From: Bradyrhizobium sp. 4 | GTDB lineage: Bacteria > Pseudomonadota > Alphaproteobacteria > Rhizobiales > Xanthobacteraceae | Direction: 5' to 3' | Assembly (NCBI RefSeq): GCF_023100905.1 | Contig: NZ_CP064686.1 | Coordinates: 558,001-622,000 of the forward strand | Length of the DNA: 64,000 nt | In this document: one piece after another, positions 8,568-16,290 of the stretch | Position numbering within the stretch: position 1 is the first letter of the stretch | Layout of the letters: the number at the start of each line of letters is the position of its first letter | Notes under the pieces: generated by a model | Database searches by the model: none | Seen by the model: only the letters and a program-made list of their open reading frames with translations | Told to the model about the DNA's origin: nothing | Made by a program: the position numbers and the translations under genes

Positions 8568-9155
8568 ATGGCCCTCTTCCGCCTGCCATCCAGTGGACCC
8601 GCCGCTCTCGCGCCGCGCGGCAACGGCCTGTTGCTACGCGCGCCGCAGATGTCGGACTTCCTGCAGTGGGCCCATCTGCGCGAGTCCAGCCGCGATTACC
8701 TGACGCCCTGGGAGCCGATCTGGCCGTCGGACGATCTCACGCGCTCCGGCTTCCGCCGTCGCCTGCGCCGCTATTCCGAGGACATCGCCGCAGACCGGTC
8801 CTATCCCTTTCTGATCTTCCGGGAGCTCGACGGCGCCATGGTCGGCGGCATCACGCTCGCCAATGTCCGCCGCGGCATCGTCCAGGCCGGCACCATCGGC
8901 TATTGGGTCGGCAAGCCCCACGCCCAGCGCGGCTACATGACGGCCGCGCTGCGGGTGCTGCTGCCGACGCTGTTCGGCGAGCTCAATCTGCACCGGGTCG
9001 AGGCCGCCTGCATCCCGACCAATGCGCCGTCGATCCGGGTGCTGGAGAAGTGCGGTTTCTCCCGCGAGGGGCTGGCGCGCCGCTATCTCTGCATCAACGG
9101 GATCTGGCAGGACCATTTGCTGTTCGGCCTGCTGCACGAGGATTTCCGCGGCTGA
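8568..9155 (+). CDS. GNAT acetyltransferase, RimJ/RimL type
   Basis: This 195-residue protein has the ribosomal-protein N-acetyltransferase layout: an N-terminal FRLPSSGPAAL strand region, the acetyl-CoA loop GKPHAQRGYMTAALRVLL (about residues 115-132), the LNLHRVEAACIPTNAPSI segment and the C-terminal LEKCGFSREGLARRYL. Members acetylate ribosomal protein N termini or small amines; the substrate here is unknown. It begins 41 bp after the M16 gene in the same orientation and may belong to the thrC operon. Confidence 0.9.
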   Translation: MALFRLPSSGPAALAPRGNGLLLRAPQMSDFLQWAHLRESSRDYLTPWEPIWPSDDLTRSGFRRRLRRYSEDIAADRSYPFLIFRELDGAMVGGITLANVRRGIVQAGTIGYWVGKPHAQRGYMTAALRVLLPTLFGELNLHRVEAACIPTNAPSIRVLEKCGFSREGLARRYLCINGIWQDHLLFGLLHEDFRG

Positions 9156-9277
9156 GCCCGCTTATCCATGTGACCAAAGTCTGCTTGTTTGCTGCCTTGG
9201 GTTCGCCGGTTTTGACGATATAACGGCGCAGCCCGGCCGGTGATCGGCCGTGATGTCGTCATGGAGTTTGGGTGTTG

Positions 9278-9934
9278 ATGGTGCAGGAGCTTCGGTCACC
9301 GCGGAATGCGTTGCGGCGGGGGGCAGCGGTCGCGCTGGTGTTGTCAGTTGCGCTCGTCTCCGTCTCGCCAGTCGCGGCGCAGTCGCTGACCGATCGATTC
9401 AAGGGCCTGTTCGGCGGCAAGTCGGACGAGCCGGCCCAACCCAAGCCGGCGCCTGCACCGGGACAGCCGGCGGCTGATGACGATCTTGATTGCCCGCAGG
9501 TCACGGTGCGTGCCGGAGCCTCCACCTACGCGGTCGGTGCCACCGGCAAACCGGCCGTTGGCAACGAGATCCGCTTCCAGGCCACCATCACCAAGATGGC
9601 GCGCGAATGCACCCGCAATGGCGGCGACATCACGGCCCGGATCGGCATCCAGGGCCGCGTCATTGCCGGTCCCGCCGGCGCGCCGGCGAGCGTCGAGGTG
9701 CCGCTGCGCGTCGCCGTGGTGCACGGCGGCATCGGCGAGAAGGTGATCGCTTCCAAGGCCTACCGGACCACGGTCGGAATGTCGGAGGGCGGCAGCGTCC
9801 CCTTCACCTTCGTGGCCGAGGATCTGGTCTATCCGATGCCTTCGGCCAAGGACGCCGATAGCTACATCTTCTATGTCGGCTTCGATCCGCAGGCGCTGTC
9901 ACCCGAGCCGAAGGCGCGGGCGAAGAAGAAGTAG
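9278..9934 (+). CDS. Exported protein of unknown function
   Basis: This encodes 218 residues from the ATG at 9278; a GTG six bases upstream (9272) is an alternative start. A clear Sec signal peptide covers about residues 12-35 (hydrophobic VALVLSVALVSVSPVAAQ). It is followed by a Lys/Gly-rich segment and a Pro/Ala linker, then a beta-rich domain of about 160 residues with two cysteines (in LDCPQVTV and ARECTRNGG) that could form a periplasmic disulphide. The tail is basic (ARAKKK). I do not recognise the family. It stands alone, followed by a palindrome and a bidirectional terminator. Confidence 0.75.
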   Translation: MVQELRSPRNALRRGAAVALVLSVALVSVSPVAAQSLTDRFKGLFGGKSDEPAQPKPAPAPGQPAADDDLDCPQVTVRAGASTYAVGATGKPAVGNEIRFQATITKMARECTRNGGDITARIGIQGRVIAGPAGAPASVEVPLRVAVVHGGIGEKVIASKAYRTTVGMSEGGSVPFTFVAEDLVYPMPSAKDADSYIFYVGFDPQALSPEPKARAKKK

Positions 9935-9953
9935 CGAATGATTTGCAAGTGAT

Positions 9954-9984
9954 CGTCATGGCCGGGACAAGCCCGGCCATGACG
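9954..9984. repeat. Intergenic palindrome (GTCATGGCCGGG type)
   Basis: A perfect 13-bp inverted repeat (9954-9966 and 9972-9984) with a 5-base loop. I recognise its core as a frequent REP-like element in Bradyrhizobium and relatives. Confidence 0.75.
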
Positions 9985-10009
9985 ACGAGAAAGCAAACTA
10001 TCAAACCAA

Positions 10010-10036
10010 AAAGCCGGCGCTCATGGCGCCGGCTTT
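10010..10036. terminator. Bidirectional terminator between the exported protein gene and atpF
   Basis: An 11-bp perfect stem (10010-10020 with 10026-10036) has A-rich sequence on its left and TTTCTT on its right, so it can terminate transcripts from both sides. It sits between two convergent genes. Confidence 0.85.
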
Positions 10037-10059
10037 CTTGATTGGTGAAGGCGAGGCCC

Positions 10060-10545
10060 TCAGTTCAGCTTCTGCCGAACCTCGGTGATGCCCTTGGCGA
10101 GCAGATCGTCGGCGACTTGGCCCCTGACCGACTGCGACAGGATCGTGGAGGCGGCCTGGACGGCGGCTTCCGCGGCTGCGGCGCGAACATCGGCCACCGC
10201 CTGAGCCTCGGCGAGCGCGATCTTGCCCTCCGCGGTCTTGGTGCGGCGAGCGACGAAATCTTCCACCTTGGCCTTGGCCTCGATTGCGATGCGCTCGGCT
10301 TCGCTCTTCGCGTTCGCGATGATGTCGGCGGCCTCGCGTTCGGCCGAGGCGGTGCGCGCCTTGTAGTCGGCGAGCACCTTGGCGGCTTCCTGCTTGAGGC
10401 GCGTCGCGTCGTCGAGCTCGGCCTTGATGCGATCGGCGCGATGGTCGAGCGCAGTCATGGCCTTCTTGAAGACCCCGAGATAGCCGAACACGACCATCAG
10501 GATCACGAAGGCGATGGCGACCCAGGTTTCAGGATCGAAGAACAT
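10060..10545 (-). CDS. atpF: F0F1 ATP synthase subunit b
   Basis: This 161-residue protein is one of two peripheral-stalk subunits. A single N-terminal membrane helix (about residues 6-26, WVAIAFVILMVVFGYLGVF) is followed by a long charged helix rich in Ala, Glu and Lys, the dimerising stalk that links F0 to F1. It is the last gene of the minus-strand atpI-B-E-F2-F operon, five bases after the b' gene, and is followed by a bidirectional terminator. Confidence 0.96.
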   Translation of the reverse strand: MFFDPETWVAIAFVILMVVFGYLGVFKKAMTALDHRADRIKAELDDATRLKQEAAKVLADYKARTASAEREAADIIANAKSEAERIAIEAKAKVEDFVARRTKTAEGKIALAEAQAVADVRAAAAEAAVQAASTILSQSVRGQVADDLLAKGITEVRQKLN

Positions 10546-10550
10546 ATCGA

Positions 10551-11114
10551 TTAACCCTTCAAGGACGCATCAACGGCGGCATTCACCAACGCCGCGTCCG
10601 GAACCACGCCGGTGAGCTGCTGCACGATGGTGCCTGCCGCATCGGCCGCGATGCCGCGGACGTTGCTCATGGCGGTCGCACGGGTCGAGGCGATGGTCTT
10701 CTCCGCCTCGGCAAGCTTGGCCGCCAGTTGCTCTTCCAGCGCCTTGCGCTCGGCGTCCGCCTGCGCATTCGCCTTGTCGCGGGATTCGTTGCCAATGGCC
10801 TGCGCGCGCGAGCGTGCCGAAGCAAGCTCGCTTTCATAGGCCTTCAGCGCCGCTTCGGACTGGTCCTTCAGCTTCTGCGCTTCGGCGAGGTCGCCCTCGA
10901 TCTTGTTCTGACGCGCCTCGATCGCACCGCCGACGCGCGGCAGAGCGAGCTTGGACACGATCACGTAAAGCGCGACGAAGAAGATCGCGAGCGACACCAG
11001 CTGCGAAGCATAGGTGCCGCTCTCGAACGGCGGAAAGCCGCCACCGTGACCGCCTTCGGACCCGGTGTGGGCGCCCGCCGCCGGACCTTTTGCGCCGCCA
11101 TGACTCTCAGCCAT
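10551..11114 (-). CDS. atpF2: F0F1 ATP synthase subunit b'
   Basis: This encodes 187 residues. A Gly/His-rich N-terminal extension of about 30 residues precedes one membrane helix (about 36-56), then a long stalk helix. Photosynthetic bacteria, chloroplasts and alphaproteobacteria carry a b/b' pair that forms a heterodimeric stalk, and this is the b' member. It lies between atpE and atpF in the expected order. Confidence 0.95.
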   Translation of the reverse strand: MAESHGGAKGPAAGAHTGSEGGHGGGFPPFESGTYASQLVSLAIFFVALYVIVSKLALPRVGGAIEARQNKIEGDLAEAQKLKDQSEAALKAYESELASARSRAQAIGNESRDKANAQADAERKALEEQLAAKLAEAEKTIASTRATAMSNVRGIAADAAGTIVQQLTGVVPDAALVNAAVDASLKG

Positions 11115-11174
11115 GGAGTACTCCTGTTGCTGTCATGCGCGTCGCTTCGGTCGAAGCGGCGCGAAAAATCGTCC

Positions 11175-11405
11175 TCAGAGCGGAACGAACAGCAGCAGCA
11201 GCGCGATCAGCAGCGAGAAAATGCCGAGCGCTTCGGTCACGGCGAAGCCGAAGATCAGATTGCCGAACTGGCCCTGAGCGGCCGAGGGGTTGCGAACGGC
11301 TGCGGCAAGATAGTTGCCGAAGATCACGCCGACGCCGACGCCTGCGCCGCCCATGCCGATGCATGCGATGCCCGCGCCGATAAGTTTTGCTGCTGCCGGA
11401 TCCAT
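11175..11405 (-). CDS. atpE: F0F1 ATP synthase subunit c
   Basis: This 76-residue hairpin protein is the proton-carrying rotor subunit. It has two hydrophobic helices joined by the polar loop AVRNPSAAQGQ (the RNP motif contacts the central stalk). The proton-binding carboxylate is Glu near residue 58 (FAVTEALGIF). A Gly-rich helix 1 (GAGIACIGMGGAGVGVGV) has the packing motif. A 53-bp gap separates it from atpB. Confidence 0.97.
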   Translation of the reverse strand: MDPAAAKLIGAGIACIGMGGAGVGVGVIFGNYLAAAVRNPSAAQGQFGNLIFGFAVTEALGIFSLLIALLLLFVPL

Positions 11406-11458
11406 TTTAGACTCCTTGGAAGAAAGATTGGGTTTTGGGTGGAAATTCCCCGGACCGC

Positions 11459-12208
11459 TCAGTGTCCCGGATGAATGGCGTCGTTGAGGTAGATGCAGGT
11501 CAGGATCGCAAACACATAGGCTTGCAGGAACGCGACCAGAATTTCGAGAGCGTACAGCGCGACCGTGAGCGCCAGCGGCAGCACGCCGCCGACCCAGCCA
11601 AGGGCGCCGAGCGAGAAGCCGAGCATGGCGACGAAGCCCGCGAACACCTTCAGCGCGATGTGGCCGGCCAGCATGTTGGCGAACAGACGGACGCTGTGGG
11701 AGACCGGCCGCAGGAAGAACGACAGGATCTCGATGAACATCACCAAGGGCAGGATGTAGCCGGGGACGCCGTGGGGCACGAAGATCGAGAAGAATTTCAG
11801 GCCGTTCTTGGCAATGCCGTAGATCAGGACCGTGAAGAAGACCAGCAGCGCCAGAGCGGCGGTGACGATCAGATGGCTCGAGATCGTGAAGGTGTAGGGG
11901 ATGATGCCGACCAGGTTCGAGACGCAGATGAACATGAACAGCGAGAAGATCAGCGGAAAGAACTTCATGCCTTCCGCGCCGGCCGTCGAGCGGATGGTCG
12001 AGGCCACGAACTCGTAGGAGATTTCGGCGACCGACTGCAGGCGCCCGGGAACCAGCTGCGTGCCGCTGGCAAGCATCAGGATCGAGATGATCGCGACCGC
12101 CACCAGCATGTAGAGCGACGAATTGGTGAAGGCGATCGTGTGGTTGCCGATATGGCCCAGGGTGAAGAGAGGCTCGATGTTGAACTGGTGGATCGGATCG
12201 ATTTTCAT
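11459..12208 (-). CDS. atpB: F0F1 ATP synthase subunit a
   Basis: This 249-residue inner-membrane protein forms the proton half-channels. The essential arginine lies in HSVRLFANMLAGHI. The start is the ATG giving MKIDPIHQFNIEPLF, matching the usual alphaproteobacterial N terminus; the frame is open 93 bases further upstream, but the Pro/Arg-rich extension there does not look coding. Five to six hydrophobic helices are visible. It lies 114 bp downstream of atpI. Confidence 0.96.
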   Translation of the reverse strand: MKIDPIHQFNIEPLFTLGHIGNHTIAFTNSSLYMLVAVAIISILMLASGTQLVPGRLQSVAEISYEFVASTIRSTAGAEGMKFFPLIFSLFMFICVSNLVGIIPYTFTISSHLIVTAALALLVFFTVLIYGIAKNGLKFFSIFVPHGVPGYILPLVMFIEILSFFLRPVSHSVRLFANMLAGHIALKVFAGFVAMLGFSLGALGWVGGVLPLALTVALYALEILVAFLQAYVFAILTCIYLNDAIHPGH

Positions 12209-12322
12209 CAGCGCGGCATCTCTTGGTCTGCCGGGCGACGCCGGCGGGTCTCGGTCTGCCGGTCGGGCCCGGCCCGTACCGGCACGAGCCGGCACGATCA
12301 TTCCTCTCCTGGTGTGGATCGC

Positions 12323-12697
12323 TTAAGAACCACCGCGCCTGTTTTGACCCACGCCTGCCGTTCTCACCACATTCACCACGCCGGCGACGAAGCCCAGCAG
12401 CAGGAACACGATAAATCCGAAAGGCGACGTCGACAGCAAGCGGTCGAACCCCCAGCCAATCCCCGCTCCGACAACGACCCCGGCGACCAACTCGGAGGAT
12501 AACCGGAAACCAAGCGCCATCGCCGAGGCTCTGGCCGCTCTGTCCTCACCGTCACCTGCGGGTTGCTCGGTCTTGACGTGGCGGCCGCGAAATTCGGACA
12601 ACCGCTGATCAAGATTTCCGAGCCGATCGGAAAGCGCAGCTTCCTCGGGCGATCTATCGCGATCTCCATTCTCGCCGTGTCCCGTGCCCTGTGTCAT
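12323..12697 (-). CDS. atpI: ATP synthase protein I (AtpI)
   Basis: This encodes 124 residues. The hydrophilic N-terminal half (about 65 residues, highly charged) is followed by two membrane helices (about 68-88 and 93-113) separated by FDRLLSTSP. AtpI is the non-essential first product of the F0 operon and helps c-ring assembly or magnesium handling. It is the most upstream gene of the minus-strand operon, with a good promoter candidate 67 bp before the start. Confidence 0.9.
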   Translation of the reverse strand: MTQGTGHGENGDRDRSPEEAALSDRLGNLDQRLSEFRGRHVKTEQPAGDGEDRAARASAMALGFRLSSELVAGVVVGAGIGWGFDRLLSTSPFGFIVFLLLGFVAGVVNVVRTAGVGQNRRGGS

Positions 12698-13026
12698 GCA
12701 ACGAAGACCCGAAACGCCGCGGCTGAATGGAAATTACGCCCGCCACCCTCAAAAGCCGCGCGGACCATACTGATGGCCCATAATCAAGTCAAGCCAAGTC
12801 ACGATTGTGTCCATTCCAGTTATGTGACTGATTTATTTGACAATATTGGCGCAAGCGGCAGCGCTGCACACAGCGTGACGCCGCACCGCAGCAGGTCTCC
12901 GCTTGATCGGCGGACGCAGTCGCCATTTCGCGCGGCTGCCGGGATCAAAGGGGGCGCCGTGATCGTTCATATCAGAGGCGCGTTTTGAGCGGCGGATCGC
13001 CTCGCCGGGGTGTAGAATTCGCAAGA
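12698..13026. other. Intergenic region between the divergent atp operon and the leader/repeat at 13027
   Basis: It holds the candidate atp promoter (12764-12792) and otherwise AT-richer sequence around 12790-12850. I see no gene; the small plus-strand frame at 12563-12988 overlaps atpI antisense and has no coding character. Confidence 0.6.
12764..12792 (-). promoter_or_regulatory. Candidate sigma70-type promoter of the F0 operon
   Basis: On the minus strand TTGACT (12792-12787) and TATGGT (12769-12764) are separated by exactly 17 bp. The -10 lies 67 bp upstream of the atpI start codon. No experimental evidence is available from the sequence. Confidence 0.5.
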
Positions 13027-13080
13027 AGTGCCACCCTTATGAGTGCCACCTTTATGAGCGCCATCTTTGGACGTGCTACC
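13027..13080 (+). repeat. 15-bp imperfect tandem repeat (about 3.6 copies)
   Basis: Units begin at 13027 (AGTGCCACCCTTATG), 13042 (AGTGCCACCTTTATG), 13057 (AGCGCCATCTTTGGA) and a partial copy at 13072. Each unit is five codons, so the array keeps frame with the small open frame that starts inside it at 13039. Confidence 0.8.
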
Positions 13081-13107
13081 GGCCCGTCGTGGCGGAGAAC
13101 GCGATGA
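13039..13107 (+). CDS. Possible 22-residue leader peptide upstream of an exported protein gene
   Basis: From the ATG at 13039 the peptide reads MSATFMSAIFGRATGPSWRR and two more residues before TGA. Its TGA (13105-13107) overlaps the ATG of the next gene at 13104 as ATGA, the classic arrangement for translational coupling. Its first codons lie inside the 15-bp tandem repeat, so the number of MSA(T/I)F units would vary with repeat copy number. There is no strong ribosome site upstream, and the peptide resembles nothing I know. Coding status is inference. Confidence 0.35.
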   Translation: MSATFMSAIFGRATGPSWRRTR

Positions 13108-13640
13108 GACCAGCGAATTCATCCACAGCATCATGGCTTACGGCGGCGGCGTTCGCGGCGGTGATGGCGGTCAGCGCCGGCGGCCTCGCCGCGCAATCCG
13201 CGCCCGACGGCGAAAACGGCCGCTACAGCATGACCCCCATCCCCGAGGGCGTGCTGCGGCTCGACAGCCGCACCGGCACGGTGTCGACCTGCACCCGCAG
13301 CGGCGCCGGCTGGGCCTGCTACGCGGTGCCCGATGAACGTACCGCGCTCGACGCCGAGATCGGCAGGCTCCAGGCCGAAGTCGAGACGCTGAAGGGACGG
13401 CTCGCGGCGGGTCCGACCGTCTCGGGCAAGATCGACGAGGCGCTGCCGAAGACCGATCCGCTCAAGAAGGCGGAGCCGCAAGCACGAGAACCAAAGGCCG
13501 CCGAGGGCGAGCGCAGGATCGAGATCCCGCTGCCGAGCGACCAGGACGTCGATCGCGTGATGTCGTTCCTGGAAAGGGCCTGGCGCCGGCTGATCGACAT
13601 GGCCAATCGCGTGCAGAAGGACGTGTCGGGGAAGATTTAG
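13104..13640 (+). CDS. Exported coiled-coil protein of unknown function
   Basis: This encodes 178 residues from the ATG at 13104, which has GGAG six bases upstream; a GTG at 13089 is the alternative. A signal peptide covers about residues 10-31 (AAAFAAVMAVSAGGLAAQ). A short domain with two Cys (STCTRSGAGWACYAVPD) is followed by a coiled coil (about 80-100, AEIGRLQAEVETLKGRL), a Lys/Pro/Glu-rich linker and an amphipathic C-terminal helix (VMSFLERAWRRLIDMANRV). The layout suggests a periplasmic or envelope-associated oligomer. I do not recognise a named family. Confidence 0.75.
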   Translation: MRPANSSTASWLTAAAFAAVMAVSAGGLAAQSAPDGENGRYSMTPIPEGVLRLDSRTGTVSTCTRSGAGWACYAVPDERTALDAEIGRLQAEVETLKGRLAAGPTVSGKIDEALPKTDPLKKAEPQAREPKAAEGERRIEIPLPSDQDVDRVMSFLERAWRRLIDMANRVQKDVSGKI

Positions 13641-13652
13641 CGCGCGGCGAGA

Positions 13653-13744
13653 TGCCGTAGGGTAGGCAAAGGCGCGACGCGCCGTGCCCACCATCTATCC
13701 GACTATGCAGGGTGGGCACGCTTCGCTTTGCTCACCCTACGGCA
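13653..13744. repeat. Long palindromic repeat (TGCCGTAGGGT...ACCCTACGGCA)
   Basis: Arms 13653-13692 and 13710-13744 are near-perfect inverted copies (TGCCGTAGGGT, GCAAAG and CGTGCCCACC blocks match) around an 18-base spacer. The GTAGGGTGGGCAAAGCGAAGC consensus is a dispersed element I know from Bradyrhizobium and relatives. It lies between two co-oriented genes. Confidence 0.8.
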
Positions 13745-13767
13745 GCTTTCGATCAGGCGAGACTTTC

Positions 13768-14241
13768 ATGACATCAGCCAAATCCATCACGCGCTCGGCG
13801 CCATCGTCGGTGCAGGCCACCACCCTCACATCGTCGCTGTTGACCGTGCAGACGCCGGGCCGCGGCTTCACCGACCTCACGGGCGAAGCTGCGAAGTTCG
13901 TTGCCGAGACAGGCGCGCGAGATGGCGCGTTGACGCTGTTCGTCCGTCACACCTCGGCATCGCTGACGATCCAGGAGAACGCCGACCCTTCCGTGCTCGT
14001 GGATCTCACCACGGCATTGTCCCGGCTCGCGCCGGAGAACGCCGGCTGGACGCATGATGCCGAGGGACCGGACGACATGCCGGCGCACGTCAAGACAATG
14101 CTGACCCAGACTTCGCTTCATGTGCCGGTCCTGAGCGGCAAGCTCGCGCTCGGCACCTGGCAGGCGATCTACCTGATCGAGCACCGCAAGCGCCCGCACC
14201 GACGCGAAATCGTGCTGCAATTCATCGGCGGCAATCAGTAG
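13768..14241 (+). CDS. YjbQ/UPF0047 family protein
   Basis: This encodes 157 residues. The family signature is clear: LFVRHTSASLTIQENADP, WTHDAEGPDDMPAHVK (metal-binding His and acid residues) and LGTWQAIYLIEHR near the C terminus. YjbQ proteins are small trimeric barrel proteins with a His-containing pocket; some show secondary thiamine-phosphate synthase activity, but the physiological role is unclear. The start at 13768 (MTSAKSI) is chosen because the upstream open frame runs through the palindromic repeat. It is followed by a repeat fragment and a convergent terminator. Confidence 0.92.
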   Translation: MTSAKSITRSAPSSVQATTLTSSLLTVQTPGRGFTDLTGEAAKFVAETGARDGALTLFVRHTSASLTIQENADPSVLVDLTTALSRLAPENAGWTHDAEGPDDMPAHVKTMLTQTSLHVPVLSGKLALGTWQAIYLIEHRKRPHRREIVLQFIGGNQ

Positions 14242-14264
14242 AGCGTTTTCGAGCGAAGTGGATA
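14241..14264. repeat. Partial copy of the GCGTTTTC dispersed repeat
   Basis: GAGCGTTTTCGAGCGAAGTG followed by GATA matches the complement of the right end of the element at 3146-3200. Only one end is present, fused to the terminator of the transporter gene. Confidence 0.65.
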
Positions 14265-14295
14265 AAACAAAACCGGCCGCGGAGACCGCGGCCGG
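14263..14295 (-). terminator. Terminator of the MHS transporter gene
   Basis: A perfect 10-bp GC stem (14273-14282 with 14286-14295) with loop AGA; read on the minus strand it is followed by TTTTGTTTTATC. Confidence 0.85.
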
Positions 14296-14321
14296 CTGGT
14301 GTTGATCTGGATCTGCGTCGA

Positions 14322-15986
14322 TCAGGTCGACTTGATATCGACGTCCTTGGTCTCCGGCAGGAAGAACAAGCCGATCACGACGGTAATCGACGCGAAGATG
14401 ACCGGATACCAGAGGCCCGCATAGATATCGCCCGTCGAGGCCACGATGGCGAAGGCGGTCGCCGGCAGCAGGCCGCCGAACCAGCCGTTACCGATGTGGT
14501 AGGGCAGCGACATCGAGGTGTAGCGGATGCGGGTCGGGAACAGTTCGACCAGCATCGCGGCGATCGGGCCGTACACCATGGTGACGAAGAGCACCAGGAC
14601 GAACAGCAGTCCGACGACCGCGGCCACCTGCGGACGGAAGATATCGAACGGATGCGCCATCTTCACGATGCTCGCATCGCCGGGCTTCGGATAGCCGGCT
14701 CCCTGCACGGCGGCGAGGACTGCCGGGTTGCCGTCCTTGGCGTTGGCGTAGGCAACTTCCTTGCCGTTGACCATCACCTTCACGCCGGAGCCTGCCGCAC
14801 CCGGCGTGGTCGAGTACTTGACCGACGACTGCGACAGATAGGCACGTGCGGTGTCGCAAGGCGAGGTGAAGACGCGGGTGCCGACCGGGTTGAACAAGTC
14901 GCCGCAGCCTGCGGGATCCGCCACCACGTCGACCTTGACCGTCTCGATCGCCTTTTCCAGCGCCGGGTTGGCGTTGGTGGTGATCATCTTGAAGATCGGG
15001 AAGAAGGTCAGCGCCGCGATCAGGCAGCCGCCGAGGATGATCGGCTTGCGGCCGATCCTGTCGGAGAGCATGCCGAACACGATGAAGAAGCCGGTGCCGA
15101 GCAGGAGCGACCAGGCGATCAACAGGTTGGCAGTGTAGCCGTCGACCTTGAGGATCGATTGCAGGAAGAACAGCGCGTAGAACTGGCCGGTGTACCAGAC
15201 CACGCCCTGGCCCATCACGCCGCCAAGCAGCGCCAGCAGCACGAGCTTGCCGTTCTGCCAGTTGCCGAAGGCTTCCGTCAGCGGGGCCTTCGAGCTCTTC
15301 CCCTCGTCCTTCATCTTCTGGAAGATCGGGGATTCGTTGAGGCGAAGCCGGATCCAAACCGAAACGCCGAGCAGCAGCACCGAGACCAGGAACGGAATGC
15401 GCCAGCCCCATGCCGCGAACTCGGGTTCGCCGAGCGCGGAGCGCGTGAACAGGATCACCAGCAGCGACAGGAACAGGCCGAGCGTCGCCGTGGTCTGGAT
15501 GAAGGAGGTGTAGTAGCCGCGCTTGCCGTTCGGAGCATGCTCCGCGACGTAGGTGGCCGCACCGCCATACTCACCGCCGAGCGCCAGGCCCTGGGCGAGA
15601 CGCAGCGCGATCAGGATGATCGGGGCCGCGATGCCGATGGTCGCCGCGTTGGGCAGGAGGCCGACGATGAAGGTCGACAGACCCATGATCAGGATGGTGA
15701 CGAGGAAGGTGTATTTGCGGCCGACGATGTCGCCGACACGGCCGAACACGATCGCGCCGAACGGGCGCACCAGGAAGCCCGCCGCGAAGGCCAGCAGCGC
15801 GAAGATGTCGCGGGTTGCCGGCGGATAGGCCGAGAAGAACTGCGCGCCGATGATGCCGGCCAGCGAACCGTAGAGATAGAAATCGTACCACTCGAAGACG
15901 GTACCGAGCGAGGAGGCGAGAATGACGAACCGTTCGTCCTTCGTCATCCCTCCCGCGCCTGCTTGAGACACAGCCATTGTCGACAT
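14322..15986 (-). CDS. MFS transporter, metabolite:H+ symporter (MHS) type, with enlarged loop
   Basis: This encodes 554 residues. The N-terminal half has typical MHS signatures: TVFEWYDFYLYGSLA (helix 1), RPFGAIVFGRVGDIVGRKYT (loop 2-3) and ALGGEYGGAATYVAEHAP. The C-terminal half has FGMLSDRIGRKP. Twelve helices are expected. Compared with the family's usual 430-450 residues there is an extra stretch of about 100 residues after the KMITTNANPALEKAIETVK region (about 335-440). It contains two Cys and would be extracytoplasmic. Relatives import dicarboxylates, shikimate or betaine; the substrate is unknown. It is divergent from an orphan response regulator gene. Confidence 0.9.
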   Translation of the reverse strand: MSTMAVSQAGAGGMTKDERFVILASSLGTVFEWYDFYLYGSLAGIIGAQFFSAYPPATRDIFALLAFAAGFLVRPFGAIVFGRVGDIVGRKYTFLVTILIMGLSTFIVGLLPNAATIGIAAPIILIALRLAQGLALGGEYGGAATYVAEHAPNGKRGYYTSFIQTTATLGLFLSLLVILFTRSALGEPEFAAWGWRIPFLVSVLLLGVSVWIRLRLNESPIFQKMKDEGKSSKAPLTEAFGNWQNGKLVLLALLGGVMGQGVVWYTGQFYALFFLQSILKVDGYTANLLIAWSLLLGTGFFIVFGMLSDRIGRKPIILGGCLIAALTFFPIFKMITTNANPALEKAIETVKVDVVADPAGCGDLFNPVGTRVFTSPCDTARAYLSQSSVKYSTTPGAAGSGVKVMVNGKEVAYANAKDGNPAVLAAVQGAGYPKPGDASIVKMAHPFDIFRPQVAAVVGLLFVLVLFVTMVYGPIAAMLVELFPTRIRYTSMSLPYHIGNGWFGGLLPATAFAIVASTGDIYAGLWYPVIFASITVVIGLFFLPETKDVDIKST

Positions 15987-16290
15987 ATTGAGTCGCTCCC
16001 CGAAAAATCGTTTCCTCGCGTCCTGGATGTCCGGTCATGCCGGATCAACCCAAGCCTTGTCCCCAAGGTAACATTGGCGTGAAACCCGCCCCAATACGAC
16101 TTTCGGCCTTTCGCACTGACGCGCACCTGACGTCGCGGGCGTTCCATTCGGCAACATAGTGCCGGCATGTGGATTAACCCCGTTGCCGCAAAGGGATAAT
16201 GTCCACTTGCATGCCACGGCTGGTCGGGAAACAATTGACCGAGGCCCCGCGCCGGCCTACTGGCCCGGTGCGATTGCCAGCAAGAGAACG
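15987..16290. other. Divergent promoter region between the MHS transporter and a LuxR-type regulator
   Basis: This 304-bp gap should hold both promoters. I see short inverted repeats (for example CCGG-TCATG-CCGG near 16030) but no confident regulator site or RNA gene. Confidence 0.5.

Noticed and set aside
12563..12988. 141-residue plus-strand frame over atpI
   Set aside because: Overlaps atpI antisense and the candidate promoter; no coding character.
13027..13080. Possible CRISPR array
   Set aside because: Units are 15 bp with no spacers between them; it is a simple tandem repeat.
14496..16082. 528-residue frame opposite the MHS transporter
   Set aside because: Arg/Glu/Asp-rich antisense shadow of a clear transporter gene.
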